From Okeania sp. SIO2B3 (GTDB taxonomy: Bacteria; Cyanobacteriota; Cyanobacteriia; Cyanobacteriales; Microcoleaceae), in the NCBI RefSeq assembly GCF_010672525.1, contig NZ_JAAHGH010000002.1, forward strand, positions 266,583 through 330,582: a stretch of 64,000 nt of DNA. Reading direction: 5' to 3'. The notes beneath the pieces were generated by a model. The model was given only the letters and a program-made list of their open reading frames with translations. It was not told where the DNA came from and did not search any database. Below are positions 9,828 through 18,620 of the stretch, one piece after another. Each line of letters opens with the position of its first letter. Position 1 is the stretch's first letter. Made by a program: the position numbers and the translations under genes.

Positions 9828-10667
9828 ATGGAGGCGGAAGAACTTCTAAAACAGTATGCAGCAGGGGAAAGAAATTTTAAAGGTATTACCCTGGTAGAAG
9901 TAGATTTAAGAGGGGCTGATTTAAGTAATGCTAACTTTACTAGGGCAAACTTCCGTAATATTAAACTTATGGATGCTAACTTATGTGGGGTGAATCTCAG
10001 AGAGGTGAATTTAGGGGATGCTTATCTCAATGGGAGTAATTTGAGTGAAGCTAATTTGATTGGAACGAGTCTGGTGAAAACTGACTTAACTAATGCTGAT
10101 TTGAGTGAGGCTAATCTACGGGGTTCTAATTCTAGGGAAGCTAATTTAAGTCAAGCTAATTTAAGAGGTGCTAATCTGACGGAAGCTAATTTAAGTCAGG
10201 CTAATTTAACTGCAGCTAATTTAACGGCAGCTACGATGATTCGCGTTAATTTGATCAGAGCTATTTTAAATGGCTCAAATTTAGAGTCTGCGAATTTAAC
10301 AAATGCTTTGATGAATGAGTCAATCTTAGAAGAGGCCAATCTAAGTAATGGCATTCTGAGTGGGGCGATGTTAAGTGGGGCTAATCTGAGTGAAGCTGAA
10401 TTGAGCAAGTCTACTACTATTGGAGCTACTTTGAGTGAAGCTAATTTAAGTGGAGCGAAACTACGAACTGCTAATGTTAGTTGGACTACTTTTCGAGGAG
10501 CTAATATGAGTGGGGCTAATTTATTTCGGGCTAATTTAAGTTGGTCAAATCTGACGGGAGCAATATTAATTAAGGCTGTATTGATTGATGCGAAGCTAAA
10601 TAAAACTAATCTACGAGATGCAGATATGAGGGGAGCAATTATGCCTGATGGTACAACTTGTCCTTAA
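9828..10667 (+). CDS. Pentapeptide-repeat protein
   Basis: About 279 residues, nearly all A(D/N)LxxAN-type pentapeptides from residue ~20 (for example LRGADLSNANF, LSQANLRGANLTEANL), which fold as a right-handed quadrilateral beta helix. There is no signal peptide and no extra catalytic domain. I chose ATG 9828 over GTG 9822 because GAGG at 9816-9819 has 8-base spacing to the ATG but only 2 to the GTG. Function of these cytoplasmic solenoids is generally unknown. DNA-level repetition (GCTAATTTAAGT-like phrases) makes slippage likely. The short N-terminal EELLKQYAAGERNFKGI segment is the usual lead-in of the family. Confidence 0.9.
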   Translation: MEAEELLKQYAAGERNFKGITLVEVDLRGADLSNANFTRANFRNIKLMDANLCGVNLREVNLGDAYLNGSNLSEANLIGTSLVKTDLTNADLSEANLRGSNSREANLSQANLRGANLTEANLSQANLTAANLTAATMIRVNLIRAILNGSNLESANLTNALMNESILEEANLSNGILSGAMLSGANLSEAELSKSTTIGATLSEANLSGAKLRTANVSWTTFRGANMSGANLFRANLSWSNLTGAILIKAVLIDAKLNKTNLRDADMRGAIMPDGTTCP

Positions 10668-10986
10668 ATAGATATTATTGCTGCTTACTATATAAGAATT
10701 TAAGCTCAGGAAAAATATAATAAAACAATATATTTCCATGGTTTCATACCATGTCTGGTTGAATACTTATAAATAACGATGAAGGAGTCAGGAGTCAGGA
10801 GGGAAGAAGAGAAGAAAGTTTTTTGTCACTAATTAAACGGAGATAATACAATAAGATGATTATTGGCATAATTTCAACTTCCTTTTAATCACAATTATTA
10901 ATAAATAAAGTTGGATGATATACTTTTTTATAGGCTACAAGCTGAATACTTAACACCATAATTTTAAGATTTTTTGATTAAATTAT
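10668..10986. other. Intergenic, likely promoter of the downstream exonuclease gene
   Basis: No gene seen. It contains ACCATGTCTGGTTGAATACTT (10747-10767; first 20 bases match a family F end), a GTCAGGAGTCAGGAGG tract near 10786-10802 and AT-rich sequence. Confidence 0.45.
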
Positions 10987-11898
10987 ATGTTTTATTTGAC
11001 AGAGAATAATGATCTTAAAAGATGTATTGAAGAATTAACTACAGCTAATGTGCTTTGGATTGATACAGAGGTTGCTGATTATAATACTCGTAAACCTAGA
11101 TTGTCTTTAATTCAAGTATTAGCTGATTCTCAAGATTTGATTGGCGATCGCGTTTATATTTTGGATGTTTTAGATAATCCTGATTTAACTAATTTTTTTA
11201 TCGATAAAATCATGGTTGATCCTAACATTGAGAAGGTATTTCATAATGCTAGGTTTGATATTAAGTTTTTGGGTAAAAATCAAGCTGAAAATATTACTTG
11301 TACTTGGGAAATAGCGAAAAAATTACCTTATTATATTTTGCCACTTCCGAATTTAAAACTGAAGACATTAGTTGAAAATTTAACTGATTTTAAAAATATA
11401 GATAAAGAAATACAAGGTAGTGATTGGGGACAACGACCGCTGACAGAAAAACAATTAGAATATGCGAAAATGGACTGTGTTTATTTAGCTCAAGTACATT
11501 TAGCTTTGTTAAAATTAATTAAACAAAATAATTCTGAACCTACTGCTGAAAATTTAGATGAACTAGGTCAAAGATATCAAGATATTTTACATGAATGGAA
11601 ATTGTTAGATTCAGAAATTAGTCATATACTTGAGCGGATAAAATTAGCTATGCAGGCACAGAATATTTCTGAAACTTCAACTTTTAAATTATCACCTACA
11701 GAACGAATTACTCAAAAAGTTAATTTTGCTGAGTTGGCAATGATAGTAAAAAATCAGGAAATAGACTTAGATTTTCCGATTACTGTCACTCAAAAACTAC
11801 AAAAAGATTTTGGAGATATTATGAATAAAATTTCGGTAAATAAAGAGAAAAGTTCTAGCTGGAAATTGACTGTTAAAAATTTGTCCGATATTGACTAG
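10987..11898 (+). CDS. Ribonuclease D-like 3'-5' exonuclease
   Basis: A 303-residue protein with a DEDDy exonuclease domain in the first ~180 residues: DTE at 26-28 (motif I), HNARFDIKFL with D91 (motif II), and YAKMD at 159-163 with Y159/D163 (motif III). It should remove nucleotides from RNA 3' ends using two metal ions. The helical C-terminal ~120 residues could be a degenerate HRDC-like or unrelated domain; I see no clear HRDC signature. It is shorter than E. coli RNase D (~375). Codon use is AT-rich like the surroundings and it stands alone. Confidence 0.85.
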   Translation: MFYLTENNDLKRCIEELTTANVLWIDTEVADYNTRKPRLSLIQVLADSQDLIGDRVYILDVLDNPDLTNFFIDKIMVDPNIEKVFHNARFDIKFLGKNQAENITCTWEIAKKLPYYILPLPNLKLKTLVENLTDFKNIDKEIQGSDWGQRPLTEKQLEYAKMDCVYLAQVHLALLKLIKQNNSEPTAENLDELGQRYQDILHEWKLLDSEISHILERIKLAMQAQNISETSTFKLSPTERITQKVNFAELAMIVKNQEIDLDFPITVTQKLQKDFGDIMNKISVNKEKSSSWKLTVKNLSDID

Positions 11899-12152
11899 CT
11901 GTCAGCTTGGGTTGAAATACCTTATTACTTAGGAGTAAACCCACCCCTAACCCTTCCCAGGAGGGGAAGTCAGTAGGGGCGAATGCCATTCGCCCGTACA
12001 GGAGTCAGGAGGGAAGAAAGAAGAAGAAACAGGAGTAGAATTTGTAGACTAAATAACTCTTTTATCTTACTCTTAAATTAATAACTAAAGCTGCTAAATA
12101 TTGGTAGCTTAAATATCAATAACTAAATACATATTATTGAGGAAAAGTCAAG

Positions 12153-12767
12153 ATGATGAAAGCTAAAGATATTATGACGACAGAGGTTGAAACAATTCGC
12201 GGTTCAGCAACGGTAGCTGAAGCTGTGAAGAAAATGAACGATCTCTGTCTGCGCGCTCTAATTGTAGAACGCCGTCACGACCAAGATGCTTATGGTATTA
12301 TCACAGAGACAGATATTGTTTATCAGGTTGCTGCTTACGGCAAAGACCCTAAACAAGTGCGAGTTTATGAAATTATGACTAAGCCTTGTATTGTTATTAA
12401 CCCTGATTTAGGTGTAGAGTATGTAGCGAGATTATTTGCTCATACAGGTATACATCGAGCGCCTGTGATTAAGGATACGTTACTTGGTATTATTTCAATT
12501 ACAGATATTTTAAGCAAGAGTGATTTTGTGGAGAAACCAAAATCTGTATTGCTTGAAAGGAGAATAGAGGCAGCTATTGAAGAAGCAAGGAGTATTTGCG
12601 AGCAAAAAGGTGTTACTTCTAAAGAATGTGCAGCAGCTTGGGATATTGTAGAAGAGTTACAAGCTGAAGCTGCTCATCAAAAGGCAGAAAGGATGGAAAA
12701 AAGTGCTTTTGACCTCTATTGCGAGGATAACCCAGAAGCTGCTGAAGCACGAAATTACGATGTTTAG
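12153..12767 (+). CDS. CBS-CP12 fusion protein
   Basis: 204 residues. Two CBS motifs fill residues 5-125 (AKDIMTTEV, YGIITETDIVY, VYEIMTKPCIVI, GIISITDIL), forming an adenine-nucleotide-sensing pair. A CP12 domain follows at about 138-204, with C149 and C159 and the AWDIVEEL core (162-169). CP12 scaffolds GAPDH and phosphoribulokinase under oxidising conditions to shut down the Calvin cycle; CBS-CP12 fusions are known in cyanobacteria. Oddity: the C-terminal pair is incomplete. C190 (YCEDNPEA) is present but the partner is alanine (AEAR where CP12 has ECR), so the loop that engages GAPDH may lack its disulphide. GAGG at 12139 supports the ATG start. The stop TAG overlaps the first bases of a family A element. 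Confidence 0.92.
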   Translation: MMKAKDIMTTEVETIRGSATVAEAVKKMNDLCLRALIVERRHDQDAYGIITETDIVYQVAAYGKDPKQVRVYEIMTKPCIVINPDLGVEYVARLFAHTGIHRAPVIKDTLLGIISITDILSKSDFVEKPKSVLLERRIEAAIEEARSICEQKGVTSKECAAAWDIVEELQAEAAHQKAERMEKSAFDLYCEDNPEAAEARNYDV

Positions 12768-13000
12768 GGTTTGCGCTCAAAAGTTTTTTAGTAGGGGTAG
12801 AAGACAGGAGACAGGAGACAGGAGAAATGGGAATGAGCGAGGAGCTAGGAGCTAAGTTTTGTCCCAAGATTTTTCTGCCCAAATCTTGACCAAAATCCCA
12901 AATTTTTGAACCATTACCACTTAAAACCTCGCACTTTTTGATACTGAAAAAGGCTAAAACCTTTATCTATAAAGACTTTTAGATTTAATCAGCAAGCCCT
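12766..13000 (+). repeat. Family A element, full copy abutting a stop codon
   Basis: It starts AGGGTTTGCGCTC inside the TAG stop of the CBS-CP12 gene (12765-12767) and ends TTAATCAGCAAGCCCT. The termini are inverted repeats of about 12 bases. The interior has AGACAGGAGACAGGAG and GATTTTTCTGCCC, as in the other copies. Confidence 0.75.
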
Positions 13001-13101
13001 ATTTAGTTTCAACTTTTTCGCGATCGATGTTAGCAGGGAACAAGCAATAGTGGGAAAACATTTCCCTGTCTAAGGTCGATCATCATTTCAGTTATCAGTT
13101 A

Positions 13102-13348
13102 TATCAATTTTATAAATGTTTGCTACAAATAGGTAGGGTACTTCTTAGGAGTCAGGAGTCAGGCGTCAGGAGTCAGAATGAATAGATTTAATACCAGTTT
13201 TTAGGTTATAAATTCTCTTTTTCTCTTGGTGCGCGTTCCCTTGCGACTGGCGTCGTCGCGGGGTCGCACCGCTTTGTCAAAGGGAAATTTCCTGCAAAAT
13301 TTTTTTATTGCACTTATTATTCGTAACATTCTTTTTTCAAATTGGTAT
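13102..13348 (+). repeat. Family E element
   Basis: The left end is TATCAATTTTATAAATGTTT and the right end is TTCTTTTTTCAAATTGGTAT, matching 3602-3797. The interior contains a GTCAGGAGTCAG tract and GC-rich filler. A single family F-like end (ATATCATGTCCGGATAA) follows at about 13350. No gene lies in 13001-13464. Confidence 0.6.
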
Positions 13349-13464
13349 TATATCATGTCCGGATAATTAGCGATAGAACTCCGTTCCGCTCACGCGACCA
13401 AAAAACCTTATCCCCTTAAACTTTTCTTTCCCTTCTTCCTTCTTTCTTCTTTCTTCTTCCTTCT

Positions 13465-14148
13465 TCAAGATGATAATTTATCCACAAAATTTTGATGTTC
13501 TGCTGTAGCTAACCCCAGTTGTACAACTTCAATTACTTTAATTAATTTTCCTGTTAATAAAGCTGCTTTATCTAACCATAAACTAGGAAAAACTTCACTA
13601 CAAATTATTCCCTCGGAATTAGGTTGAAGCTGAATATATTCCCCTTCTTTTAAGCTATACCAATCAATTTCTCCATCTTCGACGCGCCAAACCAAATATT
13701 CTTGAACTTGATTACGACGATAGATTTTCTTTTTTTCATGCACATCAATAGAAACAGTACTAGCAGCAATTTCTACTATTAATTCTGGCGCTCCTTCCAC
13801 ATAACCATCCTCACTAATAATTGACTGCCCATCATTTTCAATTCGTAGTAAAGCATCGGGTTGAGGTTCATTATCTCCATCCAAACGAACAGTAGAATTA
13901 TCTCCAAGTTGTACTCCTGGTGTTGAAGCACGATAGAGTAATAGCCATCCCATAATTGAAGCATGGGGTTCGCCATGTTGGGTAATTCGTAAAGGAGATG
14001 CCATATAAACTATTCCCTCAATTAATTCTGCTTTTTTAACATTTGACTTAGTGTAACGATTTTCAAATTCAATTCGAGTTAAGCGATCGCCATTTTCTAG
14101 AGTAGGAATTGTTGATTTTAGTACTTTATTTTCTAATCCACTTGTCAT
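13465..14148 (-). CDS. Uma2 family (DUF820) putative endonuclease
   Basis: 227 residues with the PD-(D/E)xK-like Uma2 fold: LIEGIVYMASPLRITQHGEP near residues 41-60, then PDALLRIE, ELIVEIAAST and a K in KKIYRRNQVQEYLVWRV. The family is hugely expanded in cyanobacteria; nuclease activity is inferred from fold and partners are unknown. Full length for the family. The start ATG 14148 gives MTSGLENKVL. The stop codon runs directly into a GAAGAAGGAAGAAAG heptamer tract. Confidence 0.85.
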   Translation of the reverse strand: MTSGLENKVLKSTIPTLENGDRLTRIEFENRYTKSNVKKAELIEGIVYMASPLRITQHGEPHASIMGWLLLYRASTPGVQLGDNSTVRLDGDNEPQPDALLRIENDGQSIISEDGYVEGAPELIVEIAASTVSIDVHEKKKIYRRNQVQEYLVWRVEDGEIDWYSLKEGEYIQLQPNSEGIICSEVFPSLWLDKAALLTGKLIKVIEVVQLGLATAEHQNFVDKLSS

Positions 14149-14311
14149 AACTATTTGGCCTCAATATGTTAAATTTTGTTAGTACATATATAATATAAAA
14201 TATTAGTTTTTGAGGTGTGTTGAATTGTCAAGGATAGGCAAAGTTGAGTTATTCATACTATTGTTAAATGTGGTGTAATTTGACTATCTAAATTAGAAGC
14301 GATCGCTAATT

Positions 14312-15394
14312 TTAATCATGCTTCTGTTTGAGCTTGGTTAATGCTTGCTTTGCTGGAAAAGTGCGTCCCTCTTGCACTGAATTTAAACCTGCCTGAATAC
14401 CTTCTATTGCTTGTATGCGGTCTACTAATTCTAGTAATTTTTGGTATGACTCGGCTTGAGGTTCTATGGGTTCTTCCATCTGCCAAATTCTTCTCAAAGC
14501 TTTTAAAGCTTTTTCATTAGCAGGAGACACTGCTAAAACGCGAGTCCATAATTGTCTAGCTAATTCAATATTTTTCTCTACCTCGGCTTGATAAGCATCA
14601 TTTTCTAGTGTGGCAATATCCTTCAATTTTGCCTGTTTGTCGAATAAAATCAAATGGTATTTAGTAGCAGGTTCAACTACAGTATAAGGAGTTTGCCGAG
14701 GTTTTTCAAACTGAAGATTAATATCAGGAACTCGATAAGACAAACGATTATCTAATCTTTCAACAGTAGCACAATTACCTTCACCTTGAATTCTTAAAGA
14801 TTCTAATAAAGTATAGGTAAAAGAGCCTTGTTTTATGTTTTCATCCTCAATTTCATAAGACCTTTCATTAGGACTACAAGAAAAAAATGTAATTACACCT
14901 TTCTGCTTTTCCTTTCCTATACCTAAACCTTTTGAACTTTCCTGACTGCGACAAGCATCCAAAAATAAAATAACATTATCGGCTCCACATCGCCTCAATC
15001 TTTCTGTCACAAAATAAAGAGGAATAGCAGTATCTTCTACTCCATCTGGATGGGGGTCAGCATCAGTAGGCATTAAATAATCTCGGTCATTAAAACGCAT
15101 TCCATGGCCGCTATAAAAGAACCAAAAATTATCACCTGCGGATAAAAATTCCTCGTCAAATCTTTCTCGTAAAAATCTTTTTAGCGTGCCATAAGTAGGT
15201 TGAGAATTAAAAGGTTTACCCGCATCATTAATTTGAGGAGAATTATCCGTAAATAAATAAACATTCTCTTTTTCAAAACCTGCCTCATTGAAAAAATAAT
15301 TCCGCATTAATTCAGCATCTCTCTGAGCATACTGAAGATTTGGCATATTATCGTAATTATTAATCCCAATACAAATAGCGTAATTTCTTGCCAT
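14312..15394 (-). CDS. Caspase-family (orthocaspase) peptidase
   Basis: 360 residues. The p20-like caspase domain (about 3-240) shows the dyad: H97 in FFYSGHG and C148 in LFLDACRS. It should cleave after basic residues as metacaspases do, though the P1 pocket is not readable here. The C-terminal ~110 residues are helical and include one TPR-like hairpin (IELARQLWTRVLAVSPANEK, about 275-295). Its start lies 3 bases after the stop of the upstream gene (15398-15742), so the two are co-transcribed. Cyanobacterial caspases with such small partners are thought to be stress or anti-phage effectors. No signal peptide. Confidence 0.92.
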   Translation of the reverse strand: MARNYAICIGINNYDNMPNLQYAQRDAELMRNYFFNEAGFEKENVYLFTDNSPQINDAGKPFNSQPTYGTLKRFLRERFDEEFLSAGDNFWFFYSGHGMRFNDRDYLMPTDADPHPDGVEDTAIPLYFVTERLRRCGADNVILFLDACRSQESSKGLGIGKEKQKGVITFFSCSPNERSYEIEDENIKQGSFTYTLLESLRIQGEGNCATVERLDNRLSYRVPDINLQFEKPRQTPYTVVEPATKYHLILFDKQAKLKDIATLENDAYQAEVEKNIELARQLWTRVLAVSPANEKALKALRRIWQMEEPIEPQAESYQKLLELVDRIQAIEGIQAGLNSVQEGRTFPAKQALTKLKQKHD

Positions 15395-15397
15395 ACT

Positions 15398-15742
15398 TTA
15401 AGATTCCTTGCGTACTAATTTTAATTTAATTGCACCTTTACTTCCTGCTTTTCCACCAATACCAAATAAAGTAACTTGACCTTCCCCATTAATTTCAACT
15501 GATAATTCTATTTCTTGTAATTTAACATTAGAAGATTCTCGATTTGTTTGGTCAAATACATATTCAATAACTTCAAGAAATTCAGACATTTCTCGTTTCA
15601 AATCTTCAGCTTTAACCTGAAATCTTTTTCTACTTGATTCGGGAGATTCTGCTGGCAAATCATCATAATCAGGTCCCGTATCTATTGAATTTTTTCCTCC
15701 AGAAGTTTCATCGGCAATAATCCAAATTTTCTTGTCTTTCAT
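15398..15742 (-). CDS. Caspase-associated small protein (Pepco/Trypco1-like)
   Basis: 114 residues, first gene of the pair with the orthocaspase. An acidic N-terminal linker (TGPDYDDLPAESPESSRK) is followed by a helix (EDLKREMSEFLEVIEYVFDQ, 47-66). A strand-rich end follows (LQEIELSVEINGEGQVTLFG, then GGKAGSKGAIKLKLVRK). This plan, a helix then strands with a GxGGKAGxKG turn, resembles the small peptidase-co-occurring domains (Pepco/Trypco1) described beside caspase and trypsin-like peptidases in bacterial conflict systems. The match is by pattern memory, so treat the name as tentative. Its role would be recruitment or inhibition of the peptidase. Confidence 0.6.
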   Translation of the reverse strand: MKDKKIWIIADETSGGKNSIDTGPDYDDLPAESPESSRKRFQVKAEDLKREMSEFLEVIEYVFDQTNRESSNVKLQEIELSVEINGEGQVTLFGIGGKAGSKGAIKLKLVRKES

Positions 15743-15869
15743 AATAATAATTAGTTCTGATTCTTAAAGTTTTGGTTATTTTTCAGTGGTTGCCCAGAGA
15801 TAATCTCTATATTTTAACTTATTTTATTTTTAGATAAACTCTGGAGAGCTTACAAAGTTTTTTGAGACT

Positions 15870-16395
15870 GAATTTTGCCCCCCTAGCCCTCAATTTTGGG
15901 GGGGAAAAAGAGTCAATTTGCTTGCTCTAGTCCCCCAATTTTGGATGATTTAGGAGGCTGTGAAATTTGCCCCCCTAGCCCCCCAACTTTGGGGGGAACA
16001 AGAGTCAATTTGTTTCTCAAAGTCTCCCAGAATTGGGAGATTTAGGGGGCGAGCGATCTAGTAACTTTCAGAGGATATCTCAAAAGTTTTTTGAGACTGA
16101 AATTTGCCCCCTAGACCCCAACTTTGGGGGGAAAAGAGTCAATTTGCTTGCTCTAGTCCCCCAGAATTGGGGGATTTAGGGGGCGAGTGATATCGCAAAT
16201 TTCTCAGGCAACCTCTCATACAAATTAGTTGGAAACTTTTGGTAGGAATTTTCCCCTAAACTTCCTTCAAAAATTTATTTGACTGATAACTGATAACTAA
16301 ATTTTACCCCCCTAGCCACCCAAAATTGGGAGAAAAAAGAGTCTATTTGCTATCTTTAAGTCCCCCAGAATTGGGGGATGTAGGGGGCTATAAGT
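15870..16395. repeat. Array of GC-rich palindromic repeats
   Basis: Four related units near 15877, 15968, 16105 and 16305 each contain GCCCCCCTAGCCCCC-like sequence, then CAATTTTGGGGGG or a variant, AGAGTCAATTTGC, and TCCCCCAGAATTGGGGGAT followed by TAGGGGGC. Both arms form strong hairpins (CCCCCAATTTTGGGGG type). The array lies between the M23 peptidase stop and the caspase operon start. It may terminate the former and fold near the promoter of the latter. No protein is supported. Confidence 0.7.
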
Positions 16396-16424
16396 TTTGT
16401 CAATTTTTCCCTATTAAACTAACT

Positions 16425-18503
16425 CTATTCCACCACTTTTTCCTCCTCTTCATTCAAACTAATTTTTGTATCTTCATCAGACTTTTCCGCAGCTTTTGTC
16501 AATTCAAAAATTGGTGGTTCTAAATCAGGAATAGGTACTTCAAAACCAGGTGGTAAAGGCGGCAGTTGTGGTACACCAGAATCTAATTCTTTAGTCTGTT
16601 TCACCAACTCATTAATACTTATTTCCGGTACAGGTGGTATTTCGGTAATTTTCAACGCTGTCATCAAATTCGCCAAGGCAAACTGAATATGAGTATCTGG
16701 GTTTTTCGCAACCCACCCATCCTTTGTTAACTGTCGCATTTCAAAATGTAAGTGCGGACCTGTAGACATTCCCGTACTTCCAACGCGACCGATAACTTCA
16801 CCTTGTTTGACAACTTCCCCTGGTTTCACAAAAATTTCTGATAAGTGACCGTAGAGAGTTTCCAATGATTTTTTCTGGTGGTCTAACACCACAGTTACAC
16901 CATAACCTCCTAACCAGTCAGCGATCGCTACTTGACCTGCATAAGTTGCAACTACTGGGGTTCCTGTTGGCGCTCCTAAGTCTGTACCTGTGTGAAATTT
17001 CTTATAACCTAATATTGGATGTTGTCTCCAACCAAAAAATGAAGTGATGGGTGCGGGGATAGATAGAGGAAATATTAATCTAGTGTTACCATTTCCTGGT
17101 ACTGCTGGGGGTCGCATGGTGCGGTTGTAATATGCTAAACCTGACTGAGTAATGGGGTGATCAAATAAACCCTGCACCTGAGCGGGTAAAACTGCAGCGA
17201 CTTCTACTCCTTGTGATGACCCTGAGTAATGACTTGGAGTATAGGAAGTGCTGGCGTAATAACTGCTTTGACTGGAGGATGAACCAGAGTAGTAGCTACT
17301 TTGACTATAACTAGAAGTGTCTGAATAATAATTGTTGTTGGAGGAGTAATAGTTGCTTTTGGAGGATGAGTAATAGTTGTTATCGTAGGATGAGTCTTGA
17401 TAGTTATTTTGAGAATAGTAACTTTGTTGAGTTTCCCCACTCCATGAATTGTTGGATGCTGTTTGAGCAGGAGCGCTCCAGTTATTAGTCTGAGCAGGGG
17501 CGCTCCAATTATTTGTTGCAGTTGTAGAACTCCAGTTATTAGTTTGAGCAGGGGCGCTCCAATTATTATTTTCGGCGACAGCACCCCAATTTTTATTATT
17601 TGTTGGATATTCGGCGACGTTATCTGTGGAACGTTCGGAGAAAACTACTGTACTTGGTGCTTCATAACTTTCTGTTGCACCAGTTTTGTATTCTGTATTA
17701 TCTATATAAGCGTTAGTCGAACCGTCATAATAATAAAGTTTTTCAGGTTTTGGTAATGTTAGAGGTGGTAACTCCTGATATTTTTGTTGTTTTGATAGGT
17801 TGAGTCCTGTATTCGTCGGAGGTGCGACATACAAATTTTTCGGCAGATAAATACCACTGTCAGGTTCCGGTTCCGGTTCCGGTTCTGGTTGGGAATAATA
17901 ATAAGGTTCCGGTTCGTAATAACTTGGTGCTGGTTGAGAATAATATGGTTCTGGTTCGTAATAACTTGGCGCTGGTTGAGAATAATAATATGGTTCTGGT
18001 TCGTAGTAGCTCGGTGCTGGTTGAGAATAATATGGTTCTGGTTCTGGTTCGTAATAGTATGGTTCCGAATAGTATGGTTCTGAATAACTTGGTGAAGCAG
18101 AATAATAAGGTTCTGGTTCGTAATATGGTTGTGAATAATAAGGTTCTGGTTCGTAATATGGTTCCGGTGTATATGAAGGTGCTGGTTCGTAGTAGGGTTC
18201 CGGTTCGTAATATGGTTCTGGTGAATAGGATGGTTCCGAATAGGATGTTTGGGGATAATAGTTATCTACTGGAGCAGGTTGATATGATGGCTCATAGTCA
18301 TACACTTCTATTTCTAAAACTGCCTCCGCTAAAACTATACCTCTACTCAACATTCCTAGACTAGCTAGACAACAACCAAGCTGCATAAGAGACTTATGAG
18401 TTAGAAGTTTGGTCTGAATAATATTTTGGTTTTGCTTTTTAGTTGTTTCCTGTAATTCAGTTTTAGACTCTACTGACAGGTTTTGGTTCTCTGATACCAT
18501 CAT
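16425..18503 (-). CDS. M23 metallopeptidase with Tyr/Pro/Glu-repeat and Asn/Trp-repeat linker
   Basis: 692 residues. A hydrophobic segment near 38-60 (LGCCLASLGMLSRGIVLAEA) suggests export. Residues ~75-218 are tandem YYEPEPYYSQPAPS-type repeats. Residues ~300-350 repeat NNWSAPAQT, then come Ser/Tyr/Asn-rich repeats. The lysostaphin-like M23 domain spans about 480-610: FFGWRQHP, HTGTDLG (H~504), LYGHLS and HLHFE (H~584), a complete zinc/catalytic set, so it probably cuts peptide cross-links in peptidoglycan. A Glu/Pro-rich tail follows. Active LytM enzymes and inactive EnvC-like activators share the fold; the full motif set favours activity. The repeats could anchor or space the enzyme in the envelope (inference). 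Confidence 0.9.
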   Translation of the reverse strand: MMVSENQNLSVESKTELQETTKKQNQNIIQTKLLTHKSLMQLGCCLASLGMLSRGIVLAEAVLEIEVYDYEPSYQPAPVDNYYPQTSYSEPSYSPEPYYEPEPYYEPAPSYTPEPYYEPEPYYSQPYYEPEPYYSASPSYSEPYYSEPYYYEPEPEPYYSQPAPSYYEPEPYYYSQPAPSYYEPEPYYSQPAPSYYEPEPYYYSQPEPEPEPEPDSGIYLPKNLYVAPPTNTGLNLSKQQKYQELPPLTLPKPEKLYYYDGSTNAYIDNTEYKTGATESYEAPSTVVFSERSTDNVAEYPTNNKNWGAVAENNNWSAPAQTNNWSSTTATNNWSAPAQTNNWSAPAQTASNNSWSGETQQSYYSQNNYQDSSYDNNYYSSSKSNYYSSNNNYYSDTSSYSQSSYYSGSSSSQSSYYASTSYTPSHYSGSSQGVEVAAVLPAQVQGLFDHPITQSGLAYYNRTMRPPAVPGNGNTRLIFPLSIPAPITSFFGWRQHPILGYKKFHTGTDLGAPTGTPVVATYAGQVAIADWLGGYGVTVVLDHQKKSLETLYGHLSEIFVKPGEVVKQGEVIGRVGSTGMSTGPHLHFEMRQLTKDGWVAKNPDTHIQFALANLMTALKITEIPPVPEISINELVKQTKELDSGVPQLPPLPPGFEVPIPDLEPPIFELTKAAEKSDEDTKISLNEEEEKVVE

Positions 18504-18530
18504 TTCCTCACACTATACTTATTACTTTGA

Positions 18531-18620
18531 CAGGACTTACCCATGGACACTAAATCAATTGAGGGCGAATTAATTAGCCCCTACATATGGCGTTTTTAAA
18601 GTGAATTTGCGTAAGTCCTA
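18531..18620 (+). repeat. Family B element (~90 bp)
   Basis: Ends CAGGACTTACCCA and TGCGTAAGTCCT are near-perfect inverted repeats; the interior has GAGGGCGAATTAATTAGCCC. Other copies are 23767-23863 (reverse), 47184-47296 and a left-half copy at 19144-19198. Confidence 0.65.

Noticed and set aside
12619-12882. Leftward open frame overlapping CBS-CP12 and family A
   Set aside because: Runs through repeat DNA and antisense to a conserved domain.
17204-18364. Long rightward and alternate-frame open frames across the M23 gene (for example 17822-18364)
   Set aside because: They are shadows of the Tyr/Pro/Glu and Asn/Trp repeats; composition is low-complexity and lacks starts with ribosome sites.
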